Shown: positions 12,601-22,991 of the stretch, piece by piece
Layout: each line of letters starts with the position of its first letter
How positions within the stretch are numbered: the first letter of the stretch is position 1
Translations under genes and position numbers: made by a program
Assembly (NCBI RefSeq): GCF_001949145.1
Contig: NW_019091551.1
Span: 413,240 to 445,461 of the forward strand
DNA: 32,222 nucleotides
Reading direction: 5' to 3'
From: Acanthaster planci
Taxonomy: Eukaryota > Echinodermata > Asteroidea > Valvatida > Acanthasteridae
The notes under the pieces: generated by a model
Database searches by the model: none
What the model saw: only the letters and a program-made list of their open reading frames with translations
Told to the model about the DNA's origin: nothing

Positions 12601-12988
12601 TAGCCTATCGAAATTAGAATACACTAGAATGTTACATTCTGCACGTTTGGCTCGATGATATGATTTTGTTGCAGCTAGAGGAGGGTGTCATGCAATTTTT
12701 CAGAATTAACAAAGAGTAATTTCCTGAGATAGCTTGACAGAGGTTGACTTTTTGAGTAGCATAAGACAGAATAGTTCCACTGGCTCCACTGGGATGTTAA
12801 TAGTGCTGAAAATAAAATTCGAGTCAATAGGAGTAAAAATGGGTACCTGTAGTGGCTAGGGAGTGACCCATAATGAACTGGCATCCCATCTAGGGGGAAT
12901 AGAAATATTCTTGTTTGTGGTTTCCGAAGGAATCCAGATATACATGTGAACACCCACCTGGCTCAGACCAGATCAGACTGACAGGTAA

Positions 12989-13004
12989 TGAACAGGGGGC
13001 GCCT
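12989..13004 (+). promoter_or_regulatory. CTCF-core-like word
   Basis: The sequence TGAACAGGGGGCGCC matches about 11 of 15 positions of the vertebrate CTCF core (CCACCAGRGGGCGCT), including all of AGGGGGCGC. Motif match only. One hit in 32 kb could be chance, but similar words recur in the window. Confidence 0.2.
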
Positions 13005-13106
13005 TGAGTGCTGGTACATGTAGGTTGTTACAGGAAACACGTTTAATGTGGTACTGGAAGGGGTCGAGTAACGTTAGCATCAGATTTAACTTCAGCAATC
13101 TTTTTT

Positions 13107-13162
13107 CATCGCACTTTTTCCATCGCACTTTCTTAATCACACTTTTGTCATCACACTTCTTC
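13107..13162. repeat. 14-bp tandem repeat, four copies
   Basis: Four 14-bp units (starting 13107, 13121, 13135 and 13149) of the form CATCGCACTTTTTC, with drift to AATCACACTTTTGT in the third. The array ends three bases before the GATC-rich minisatellite, so two unrelated tandem arrays sit back to back. Confidence 0.9.
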
Positions 13163-13164
13163 AT

Positions 13165-13370
13165 TGATCAAAAGACATCGATCGATCAATGTAGAAGACT
13201 TGGACAATCAATATACAAGAATGATCAATCGATGTCGGGGAATGATCAATCAATGAACCGGTAGAAGATTGATCGATCGATGTAGGGGAATGATCAATCG
13301 ATGTACCCGTAGAAGATTGATCGATCGATGTCTGGGAACGATCGATCGATGTAGAAGAACGATCAATGTG
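13165..13370. repeat. GATC/ATCGAT-rich minisatellite, 24-bp monomer and 48-bp dimer
   Basis: Diverged units of about 24 bp are built on AAGATTGATCGATCGATGTAG. The centre is a dimeric 48-bp period: 13241-13288 and 13289-13336 align end to end, each an AATGATCAAT half followed by an AAGATTGATCGATCGATG half. The flanking units are more degenerate. It is very rich in GATC and ATCGAT palindromes. The minus-strand Ser/Asp/Ile-repeat frame across it (13161-13568) comes from the repeat and is not a gene. Confidence 0.9.
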
Positions 13371-14910
13371 TTGCCTCAGAGTTTTTGCCTCTTTGGCATT
13401 CCATACACATGTAGAAGAGGGTACAAGTAAATTGCTGTCTCCAGTGTAGGGGTCCACGGTGTTTTGAACTCTTATGGAGGCAAATGGCATCCAAAGCAAA
13501 GCTGAAACTGTATAAAATCCGCAGACCCCGTCACAACGGGCAGCAATTTTGTTATACCACAGAAACATAGTTTACAAATACAAGGGAACAATGTAAAAAC
13601 ATTTTACCGTGAGACAATGGAGTTCATTTCACTGAAATTGTCTTCATCAACAAAATGTTCTAAAGCTGAACAAATTAACTTCAAAACCACTAAACTGAGT
13701 AACTGGTAGGAAGCACCATCTTCTGTCTTGACATTTCCAAAGAAATTTTCCAGAAAGCTACATATGTACATGTATCTAATTTTGTCATGCAATGTAGGTA
13801 ACATCTAAAACTGCGGGTCTCTCCCTTCATGCCTCATGTAATGCAGAATTTGAAACCACTATATCTACACATGCACAACATTTTCCGCTTTTTTTTGTCA
13901 TGCTAATCCTATCCTGCACAACAACTGAAACTCTGATCTTCTTTATTGGAACAAAAGAAAACCCTTTCTTAAAAACCAACCTGCTGTCATCTGCCCACAT
14001 TATTGCCGGTACAGTGACATTATCGTGACACTAGCCCCGTTAAAAATACCAACAAACAATGCAAACAGAAATGGCAGTCAAATCAGACATGGTGCTTCAC
14101 TTTCCTTCCACAGCAAATCTCATGTATGCATGAACTAACACAATACATGTACAAAGGCAATCTAGTACCCAAGGTCATTCCAAGGCAATGGGGTGGTAAT
14201 GACATTTTCAACCATGGGGAAACATCAAGGTATAATTAATGTACACTGTGGGGTACCCTACATCATTCACGCACCACAGCGAACATCACCCATGTTCTTG
14301 CGATTATGCCATACATGATTGCTTCTTGACCAATAAAAACTCCCAATCTAAGGCCAAAAAAGTCTCCAGTTTCTGGTCAGGGGCTGGCTCTGAAAGTGGT
14401 ACATACACTGTATGTACAGTAATGTGTTTTTTCCCCACTTTTTTTCCTAGAAATGATGTAAATGCATGAGCTTGTACCTACGGCACCGCTGTTACAACAC
14501 TGAAATAGACTTACTGTAAATGTATGAATACAGAAATGGCATCTCAAAAAGAGTGCCTGACTAAATGTATGGGGGGCCTAGAGGGACTCCTTTACTTCCT
14601 TTACATATTGCCATATCTAAAACATGCAGCAGGATTCCAGCCAATTAAGCAAATCTGGCAGCTTTTGGACATCGTATTACACTGAATAAAACACTTTTGT
14701 GTATTTTTTAAGGGGGGAGGCCCATTGTAGTGGGAAGTGAAATTGTTGGGACAGAGAAATGTCCCTACAACTCAGTAATTTGCTTAACAAAAGAAACTGT
14801 CCCCTTTAACATGTTTAAGTGGTCAGGCATACCCACACACACCAGTACACAGTAAAATGTACATGCACATGTACAGTTCATGTGCGTGCACAGTATGTTT
14901 ATATACACCT

Positions 14911-14934
14911 TGTACATGTATACATGTACATGTA
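14911..14934. repeat. CATGTA palindromic tract
   Basis: Tandem, overlapping ACATGTA words in a 24-bp self-complementary stretch. Further copies lie just upstream at about 14857-14875. An example of the commonest short repeat in the window. Confidence 0.6.
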
Positions 14935-15231
14935 GTTATGGGGACAAAGCAAGTGTTGACAGTGTTGACATTTAGACAAAGTGGGGAATAAGAATGTAAC
15001 AGGGACAAATTTTTGTCCCCCTTAATAGGGTCAGGGTGGAGGCCTACATGTATATCCACATATTTATCTCCAATCATGCATGTATTACATTGTAAACCAA
15101 TCTATGGCAGCCCCTGTATGTGTAACAACAGGAATCGTAAATCCACTTGGGTTTGTACAAAATTGTACTGAAATTGGAGAAATCAGACTTAACTGCATGC
15201 ATACATGTATGTGTATAGTATAAACACCTAC

Positions 15232-15272
15232 AGTACATACACATGTACATGTACATGTACCAGTACATGTGT
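15232..15272. repeat. CATGTA palindromic tract
   Basis: A run of ACATGTACATGTACATGTAC followed by CAGTACATGTGTAG. Almost the whole tract is self-complementary. It gives spurious Tyr/Met/Cys-rich frames on the minus strand. Confidence 0.65.
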
Positions 15273-16274
15273 AGAGTGCCTCTGTCATTCAGGGGAAATA
15301 CACATTGAAATTTATTGATGCCAGCTTTCTAACTTTACACAATTTCTTCAACACTTAATGGCACATATGTACCAGTCACCTGCAATCAATAGTTTCAATT
15401 AACAACTTGTGATCAATAACCACAAAGCTCGAAACATCTGGCACTAAAAGACATTGATCTGGCTGCGTTAGAAACTCTGAAAATATTTAAGACTTTTTTG
15501 AGTGTCATACACATGTACACAGAAGGGATTTCTTGGTGTATTGAGGTACATTTTTTATTTAACTTCATCATCTTTCGAAAACTGTTTGATTCAGTTAAGT
15601 ACAAGAGTAATTTGCATGCATTTCTGGACAATTTCTAAACACACAAATTTTGATAAGTAGTATTGATACACATGAATTCAAAAGGAATGCAGGCCAGGTG
15701 TTGTTAGTTTCAATAATAATGATTATGTACGTGTAGTCTTCTCTTTTATAAAAAGCCATGTTTCCACTTTTAGGTGAAACCACTGGTGTCGAGCAGAATT
15801 GCAAACTAAATTCCAACGGGGATGGCTAGATATCAACTGTCCATGATTTTATATCAAGCTAATGAGTCCCTCAACATGCCAAAACTGCTTGTGGAAAATT
15901 TCAATTAAGCCACAAGGCTGCAGTTTTCAAGGACCCCCAGTAATCCAAGGGGAACAGCTTTGTACTGTAAATGTCCTGACAAAAGGATCCCTGACCCCTT
16001 CATACATGTACAGTACACATACAAGTACCTATACACAGGTACATGTACATGATCCATAGCTGTGGAGAGAACACTTGTACACTGTACTTGTACATACATG
16101 TACCAGTATATGTGTCAGGTAACACAGATGTTGTGGGACAGCAGACATTACACATGTAGGTTAATTTTTTGTCCCCACAACCCAGTCTCAACATTCTAAC
16201 AAAATAAATTGTCCCTTAGCTGCAGTAAAGGCCTACATGTACAGTACATGAACGTGAACGATTTTTTATGATCC

Positions 16275-16429
16275 GTTTCACACTTGAAAAGCTTCAACCC
16301 CGAGCCGAACCGGGTAAGGCACTCTGGCTGGATCAAAACCAACCCTGGTAGCGACCAGGGTTGAAAATCTCAAGCCGGATCCAAACTGTATTTTTTTACG
16401 TGACCTGTGTAGAAAATGGTAGTGTGAAC
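16275..16429. mobile_element. MITE-like unit with short terminal inverted repeats
   Basis: GTTTCACACT at 16275-16284 and AGTGTGAAC at 16421-16429 are inverted partners (one-base indel) bounding about 155 bp. Inside is a perfect stem, AACCCTGGT (16341-16349) against ACCAGGGTT (16354-16362), with a 4-bp loop, and several CCGAACCGGG-type words. It has higher GC and CpG than its surroundings. This looks like a small non-autonomous DNA transposon or the terminal part of a larger element. I could not fix a target-site duplication. Confidence 0.5.
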
Positions 16430-16619
16430 GACCCCTAGTCACGTGGCTGATCTGTGTTGATGCACCCATGATGTACCGATTTTTAATGACATGTCAAAGG
16501 TCAATAAACAATTGTGGCCAGAGTGGCGAGCGCTTTACATGTGTACACACGGCCCACTTCAATCACATACTGGAGAGCATCGTAGTACGACATTCATCGC
16601 TGAACAATCATCGCTAAAA

Positions 16620-17085
16620 ATGGGCCCCAAAAAGGACAAAAAGCCGGAAAAGGAAAAGCAGACAGACCGTCGTAGAAGGACGAAGAAGTCAAGGTGCCTC
16701 TAACGATTTGGTCGGCAGAGGAAATTCAGTCCCAACTTGACGGAACGACACGCAACAGTAAGGTTTTTAGCAAGATAGCTGACGTTTTGGCTGAGCAAGG
16801 CATACGGGATAAGACGCCAAGCCAGTGCCGCAACAAGCTGAAGAACTTAAAGCGCGAGTACAAGAAAGTAAAGGACCACAACAGGCACCAATCCGGGGGG
16901 GGGGGAAAAGAAAAACCTGTCCCCACTTCGAAATGTTGGACGAAGTCCTTGGGTGCAGGCCGACAATTGAGCCCGAGCATCTGCTTGTTGACACAACCGC
17001 TTTGGTAAACTGGTGCGTCAAATTATGGGAAGAGCCACCGCTGTGCGCCACTGGGCCTCTGCAGGTTGAGAATACAACAGTGTAA
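16620..17085 (+). pseudogene. frameshifted Myb/SANT-like (trihelix-type) DNA-binding ORF
   Basis: Three successive reading frames together describe one protein. The first (ATG at 16620) is a Lys/Arg-rich leader, MGPKKDKKPEKEK, that stops at 16704. The second (readable from about 16676) carries the conserved core: IWSAEEI, then NSKVFSKIADVLAEQG, then SQCRNKLKNLKREYKKVKD. The third, entered at an 11-G run (16895-16905), continues KTCPHFEMLDEVLGCRP and stops at 17085. The W-E-I start, the NxKxFxKIAxxLxEQG helix, the QCRNKxKxLKxEYxKVKD helix and the FxxLDExLGxRP tail match the Myb_DNA-bind_4 family found in transposon-derived and ZSCAN-like proteins. Two frame breaks suggest a decayed gene, although the G run could be a sequencing error. 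No transposase frame is visible. It may be the Myb-like second ORF of a PIF/Harbinger-type element or a dead retrocopy; the flanking inverted-repeat units favour the former. Confidence 0.75.
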
Positions 17086-17120
17086 ATACGCTGGCCTGAT
17101 ATCCGGATCATACATTACAC

Positions 17121-17264
17121 GGTTCACGCAAGAGCCGGTTCACGCAAAAGTGGTGTGAATGTTGTATCTCTCCAACCCGTGTTGAAAATTTTTGAAATGG
17201 AACCGGTGTGGACCCGGGTAGGTTTGAACGCAGATCGAAATAGAGATACATGTAGCGTGAAAAG
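17121..17264. repeat. inverted-repeat unit right of the Myb-like ORF
   Basis: GGTTCACGC occurs at 17121-17129 and again at 17137-17145. Its inverse, GCGTGAAAAG, lies at 17255-17264. Inside, GTTGAAAAT followed by GGA-x-CC echoes the left unit at 16275-16429 in direct orientation. It is probably a diverged partner of that unit, and the two bracket the Myb-like ORF. The alignment is by eye and patchy. Confidence 0.4.
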
Positions 17265-17410
17265 CCTTAATGGCCTACTAGTCCTAATAATGGATAAAAT
17301 GGTCAAACTAAGTCAGCCTATTGTACTTTTACACTCAACATTCAAGGGTACATGTACATAGATCCCCATATTATACAGTATATATGATGTCAATTTCTGT
17401 ATAATACTGG

Positions 17411-17493
17411 GTACATACATCTGGTACATGTACATGTACATCTACATGTATTGTCCATGTACATTTACATCACACACAATGTACATGTACATA
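17411..17493. repeat. CATGTA-rich cluster
   Basis: Three closely spaced groups of GTACATGTACATGTAC-type words within about 80 bp, separated by short AT-rich spacers. No other feature. Confidence 0.6.
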
Positions 17494-18564
17494 TTGCTTC
17501 CTTTGTCATAACAACTGGACCAAAATTACATACATTCATAACTGCATTTATCTTTGCTCTTTCAGACTGGATGATTTTTACTATTAAAATCTTCTATACA
17601 TTAAATCACCAGCCACAACTGCATCCTTCATTCCTCTTGAGCCTTCCACTCACCATGCAGTGTCTCATATTATCATCTACCGGGTAAATGTACATGTAGT
17701 TTGACACATGCAGATCCCCATGTTTGTAAACTTCCGCTAATTTAAGCTGATCAATGTTATCCAGGTAAAGCTTTACTAAATTGCTGGTTCCCTGTACATT
17801 TACTGGCTCATTTTATCATTTATTTTGTGCCCACAGGCGGAATTGAACGGTGATGATCATTTTACGAAGATATTTCCTGGAGCACATGCTTACATTAGCA
17901 TCAACAGTAGGTAACTACATGTACATAGGGCAAGGAACAGTTTTATGCCCAGTTTAGACAAACATTCCAGAGCTGTGCTGAACTAATGGAGTTATGAATA
18001 ACTTGAGTTGATCTTTTGCCTCCATCATTCAATCTTTCACCATCAAGTGCACTTTACAGTAAATACTGTAATTGTTCCTAATTGTTCCAGACATCATATT
18101 TTTGAATTACAATTAGTTCAGCTCGACTCAAAAACACCAGTCTGAACTGGGTGCTATTTCAGTAAGACTCCCTGAGAAAATGGCTCTATGTACGTGAACG
18201 TATACAAAGGTTGAATAGTGGAATACCATATCATACATACCCGATGGGTTCGACATTCCGGCATTCGTGTGATTAAATATCCAGTCTGTTTTATTCTACT
18301 TTTTATAAGGTATAATTACAGCTCTTAGCGGAGAACACAAGGCCAGAGTAAAGTTTCTCCAGCCTCACAGAAGGCACTGAGATCACTTCATATTTCCTGA
18401 AGTTGATGACATCCAAACAGTTGACAGGTTGATAACTCTTCTGCCAAAAGGATCAAGCTGCCAGAGAGTGGATTGTTCCTCACTTTGTTTGGGACTAATT
18501 TGCATTCTTCCAGTATGTGTTACAGGTACAGTACAATGTACATTGCAACTGAAAGTTAACCTCA

Positions 18565-18735
18565 AAAGGGGAAAAACTTTTCACACTTTTTCCCCCTCTG
18601 TGAAAAAGAAATTCACAAGTGGCAAATTTTTTCACACTTTTTTTCACCAGTGGGAAAAATGTTAGCACCTTTTTACAAAACGTGGGAGTATTTTTCACAG
18701 CTGTTTTTCACAAGTGGGAAAATTTTTCCAGGCTA
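18565..18735. repeat. 31-34-bp degenerate tandem array (CACAAGTGGGAAAA-TTTTT)
   Basis: Units beginning TTCACAAGTGG (18612), TTCACCAGTGGG (18643), TTACAAAACGTGGG (18673) and TTTCACAAGTGGG (18707) recur every 30-34 bp, each followed by an A/T run and a CAC-CTTTTT word. At the left end TGTGAAAAAG is inverted relative to TTTTTCACA, so short hairpins are also possible. The Phe/Lys-rich frames on both strands are products of this repeat. Confidence 0.8.
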
Positions 18736-20116
18736 TATAGTGAAGAAATGTGCAAGCAGCCTATGGAGTTGAGGTTGCCCCACACCAGATCCATGTTTAC
18801 TGTAGTCCCTCCTCCAAGCTTCCTGATGCGCTTTCAATTTCAGATTGACCATGTGTCAAAAGTCACTTTGGTCAAGGGAACACATGCAGCATCTGCTGAA
18901 TAAGTACGGTATTTACAGAATGGAATGAAGAGTTTGCTGAGTACCATCACCGTACTTAACACCAAGTACATGTACATGTAGCTGTGCCAAAGCATGGAAG
19001 GAAGTTAACAAAACCGACGATGTACCAGTAGGGCTTCCGAATACAGCAATGGCTTTCCATACGTTCAAACACTATCCACTGCAGCTACGACATTCACAAT
19101 ACCATTGGACAAGGTCAAATGTCAGGCATGACGTTTTTTTATAACTCATGCAAAATTCACACTCATAATTAACCAGTACTTTGTGTTACAACTGCACTGG
19201 TACCTGTATGCACATGTACATGTAAATGTGGCTCTCGTAGAAAGAGCAGTAACCAACAGCCAACATAAGACTGCATTCTGCTTCGGAAAAAGTTGGAACT
19301 TATAGTAAGAAAAGACACACAAGTTAGGAAGAATATTGCCAATTTTATAAGTATTCCTACAAGTACCAGTATGCATCAGCCATCTACATGTACCAGTAAG
19401 TCTGAAGATTTTTTCAACTTTGAATTTTTCCTCTTTAGTCTGGTGAAACTTCTGCAACATACATGAATTATAATGTTAACATTGAAGTGATTATGAACTA
19501 TTTACTCAGCATTTCCTTCAGTTAGAGTCCAGTGGATTGAAAAAGGGTAGTCTGAAAAATTCAATTTTGCTACAGAAGAATGAAAATACTATGAATAGTT
19601 AAGAGTGTTTTTTGGCAAACAGTTCAAGAGACACAAAGCCTGCAATGTAATCCTCAGTTTGTATGCATGGCCCCCCCTGGTGGGCCCTTGTTCTGATCTA
19701 GGCTTATGTGATGTCCTAAAAACTTTTTCAGACTTTCAAATCATTTTCTTGGTTGGAAGAACATTCTCTAAGAAAAGGCCCCTCTGAACACATCCAAAGG
19801 AATTGAACTTGGTATATGTAGCTGTTTGCCTCTTGAAATTTGGTTACTGCAAACACTCACTGCTCAGTTGTTTGTTGTGCAAGTTGAAATTTACAGACTT
19901 TCCTTTCTCAACCCACTGGACTACATGTACATGTAACAGCAAAGCAAACACTGACTAACCTGCATGAACAGATGACTTAATTCACGTCTCAATCCAAACA
20001 ATTACATGTACATGTAGATGAATAAGCAAAGCAAACAAATGCTACTTAATTTTACAAGTTGTCCAAAGATGTTTTTTCATGCATGAAAGCTTATTATCCC
20101 TATCTTTACTCTTGGT

Positions 20117-20186
20117 ACCAAGACCTTCCTGTATCCAGTGACACAAACTCTCACATGACAAATCACTATCACAGGAAGGTCTTGGT
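20117..20186. repeat. 70-nt hairpin with perfect 16-bp stem
   Basis: ACCAAGACCTTCCTGT (20117-20132) is exactly complementary to ACAGGAAGGTCTTGGT (20171-20186). After a small asymmetric internal loop (4 by 3 nt) the stem resumes with AGTGA (20137-20141) against TCACT (20163-20167), leaving a 21-nt terminal loop. The size and shape fit a pre-microRNA hairpin, but a chance palindrome or tiny fold-back element fits too. It lies in the large aPKC intron, about 1.1 kb downstream of the start-codon exon. I do not recognise either arm as a known microRNA. Confidence 0.8.
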
Positions 20187-21271
20187 TATTTTGTTTAATC
20201 AGGGGCAGTAACATACATGTACTAGAGTAATAGTATGACATGCATTATTCATATCACATGTGTGATGATCAACAGAAGTTATGCAAATGACCTTCAACAT
20301 GCTTCACATTTATGAACTGTATGTTTTCATACTGAAACATCAGCCAACATCATGTTAAACATGGTTTTTACAGACGCCAAGTTAAGTGTAAGTACTCAAG
20401 AAATATCCCTCTATACTCTGACAGTAGCCAGGAACTTATGATGAGCACAGACAACAGAACAATTTATGCTATATTGCACACAATACGGTCACGACATATG
20501 ATGTCCCCGCACGCTTCAGCACTGCGAATTTTGCTCATTTCTCCCTCAAACTGGCAATTTACGGGATGAATACCCAACAAATACATGTAGCTATACATGG
20601 GTAGTTGCTAGAAGAAGAATCTATTGGCCTGTCGCAAAGTCACATTAGAACCGCTAAAGACCGCATTTTACATGGAAATTTTTGGACTTCAAGACTGGGA
20701 TGCCATTTTTGTTTTCAATTCTAGGTCATGTAACATCATGAACTTATATGAATAATTCAATTATAAGACTAAAATGAAACTGTTGATTGCCTCCCTGGAA
20801 AGTCCAGGAAAACAATAAAAACATAAGCAATGCTTGGAATTCAGTCGGAGTTTTGAGAGCAAAATAAGCGAAGTAATCAAGACACCTTTAGCATGGAGTA
20901 GCTGGTTCAAATCATAAGAGGGTGCTGCCACAATCAATCGCATATTATAAGTTTATGACACTTTAATTGCTCAAACAGCACACATATCCGATTGCAGCAC
21001 CTCAAATGGAGTCTTAGACCCAAGACTACCCTAGCTTATGATAAAACCACAACATTGGTCAGTATGTGCCAAGCTTGGTCATATTAGTCTTATTTTGACT
21101 TTGTCTTGGGACTCCTTTTGGGGGGACACTCTAATAAAAACTTGCTGGTACCGTATGGTTACACTTTCAAAATGAAAAAGTGATAAAGATCAACATGTAC
21201 ATGTACTGTGTTCTGAAGTAAACTGATATCAACAGTACCATTCAAAGTTCTCAAAGGTTTGAGATACTCAC

Positions 21272-21336
21272 CCATTGTAGGCAGCCTTGACTGGTATCTG
21301 GGGTACCTCCTCCTCTCCCATGTTCACTCCTGGCAT
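21272..21336 (-). CDS. PRKCI/PRKCZ-like: atypical protein kinase C, start-codon exon (N-terminus and first PB1 strand)
   Basis: The coding part of this exon encodes residues 1-22: MPGVNMGEEEV, then IPVKAAYNG. The last segment is the first PB1 strand, matching human PRKCI VRVKAYYRG. Lys17 takes the position of human Lys20, the basic residue used in PB1-PB1 contacts. The exon ends with two bases of Gly22 before a GTGAGT donor (at 21271), and the third base comes from the exon at 3347, giving G-DILCIT. The ATG at 21336-21334 is fixed as the earliest possible start by an in-frame TAG 12 bases upstream. Its context is weak (C at -3, C at +4). A second ATG at 21321-21319 (Met6) has A at -3 and G at +4. 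The N-terminus before PB1 is short and acidic, like other aPKCs. Function by family: polarity kinase recruited by PAR6 through PB1. Confidence 0.9.
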
Positions 21337-21372
21337 AGGCTCTGACTACACCAATATCACAAGGAAAGTGAT
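21337..21372 (-). other. aPKC 5' UTR, part of the start-codon exon
   Basis: 36 nt between a strong 3' splice site (CTTGCTTTTTTGCAG, AG at 21374-21373) and the start codon. In frame with the start codon it reads eight sense codons, TAG, then three codons. The splice acceptor means transcription begins further right and at least one non-coding exon lies upstream. The exact cap site cannot be seen. Confidence 0.75.
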
Positions 21373-22155
21373 CTGCAAAAAAGCAAGATTTGAAGTTTTA
21401 CAGTATTAAATGGTGGTTAATGATGTAATAAGGGATAGGGATAAAACAGACAATGACCCCTACAGGGTACCAATAGCAGTACATGTCCGCCTCTCTTCTT
21501 CCAGGGTGCATGCTGATCCCTTTTGTATGCTTGCACTTACTACTACAAAGAAGAATGAATCTGCAAACAAAATTTTCACAGCATACCATGAGCATACTAT
21601 CTGACTGCTGTCCCCGGGAGAAGTGTCAAGTAAATGATCACTCAATGCTAAGCACTATGAAAATCTACCTGTAGCTCTATGATGTAACAGACATTCCAGG
21701 ATGGCCACAGCAGTGCCACAGGGTACATGTGCATGTAAAAGTGTTGTTAGAGTGTCAAGAAATTAGTATCACTGCCTTGATCTACAGGTACACAATTTAA
21801 ATGAATGAATATACTGTATGTAACGTACAGTGGAATCGGAAAATGTTGAAAATTAGGAATGAGGTCATTCTTTAAATTTGAGGTCCAAAGTGTGACATTT
21901 ATGTGTCTGTCACATCTGACTTACCGGTATGTTATTGGAAATACCACTGAAATTGATTTCAAACTATTACTGTTTGGCCGGTACTGAGTAATTTGCATTA
22001 ATTCATCATTCTTGGAAATTAAAAAATGTGTTCTGAACTTACAAATCATATGTCAGGTGTGACAGGGACACATAAAAATTGAATCCTTTATTTACACGTA
22101 CTTGTATAGAATGACACAATGGTGAAAATCATGAAAACTTGATTTTTAAATATTG

Positions 22156-22216
22156 ATGGAATTTGAAAGTGTTGTCATGCCATGGAATTTGAAAGTGTTG
22201 TCAAGTGTTGTCATGG
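22156..22216. repeat. 26-bp tandem duplication with nested 10-bp duplication
   Basis: ATGGAATTTGAAAGTGTTGT starts at 22156 and again at 22182. In the second copy the AAGTGTTGTCA end is itself duplicated. A small, apparently recent slippage event. Confidence 0.85.
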
Positions 22217-22991
22217 AGACATTGGCTTTAAATGCACAGCTGGGGTGCCCGAAATCGGACAAAGGAGCTGGGCCTTGAACAAAATACCGTACTTGGAACA
22301 AAAGACCAAGCTGCAGGGAATTGTTAACATTTTTTTTCAGTAGTCAATAGCAGAGGAAATCCGTCATTGTTTTTAAAGATTATACCATGCTGTTTGTGGC
22401 ATTCAGTGTGAGCAGATTACCACCGGGGACAAAGCACTCCAGCGCTCCAGCGATGAGCATTATAATACCACTGCACTCTAATCTGGCTGCATTTGAAATG
22501 ACGCCAGCATCCATCGTTGTCGTTGTCCATCCCTGTTACGTCTAGTATTTAATTTTAATGTTTAGAACTCATTGTGTAATTTCCAAGACTGAATAAGTTC
22601 TGCAAATTACCTGCCAAACAAATAAAAATAGTTTGAAATCAATTTCGGTGATACATTCCTTGTCAAACTTATCAGATGGTATACATGTCAGAGGTACATG
22701 TAACAGGGATGGAGAAATGTCACACGTTGGACCCCAAATTTATAGAACGACACATCTGGAAATATTGTCAGCTTACATCTACATGTACATGGAATTTCCA
22801 ACACGAACAACAAGAATATTCATGACGTCTCATTCACTACGCCTGGGGTCAAACATGGGTCGCACACAGAATTGTGTGCGGTACCATTACATAATCTGCC
22901 ACACGTACAGAGACTGTGTGTGTAAACATAACACAGTGAACATTTCAGCATTTCTCTTTGAACAAATATTTAGGTCCCACACATGTACACG

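Larger units (their letters stand above)
3348..21271 (-). other. large aPKC intron (about 17.9 kb) after the start-codon exon
   Basis: The boundaries are a GTGAGT donor at 21271 and a TATGTAG acceptor at 3348 on the minus strand. Apart from the repeats and the Myb-like island listed separately, I see no gene. Stretches without any supported feature are 3891-4720, 4798-9590, 9662-13106, 13371-16270, 17265-18564, 18736-20116 and 20187-21271. They are AT-rich, with scattered ACATGTA words, homopolymers such as a C run at about 7794-7802, and short (GT)n. Open frames there are short, stop-bounded, and unlike any family I know. Confidence 0.8.

Noticed and set aside
13161-13568. 135-codon minus-strand frame rich in Ser/Asp/Ile repeats
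   Set aside because: The repeats come from translating the GATC-rich minisatellite, and the rest is unlike any protein I know.
20881-20930. tRNA-like T-loop word (GGTTCAAATC)
   Set aside because: No flanking T-stem, acceptor stem or A-box at the right distances.
21901-21930. Alternative minus-strand donor (GGTAAGTCAG) as the end of the first aPKC exon
   Set aside because: The donor is good, but the sequence before it is AT-rich, with no promoter-like or CpG-rich context. It cannot be excluded, but it is weaker than the 27894 site.
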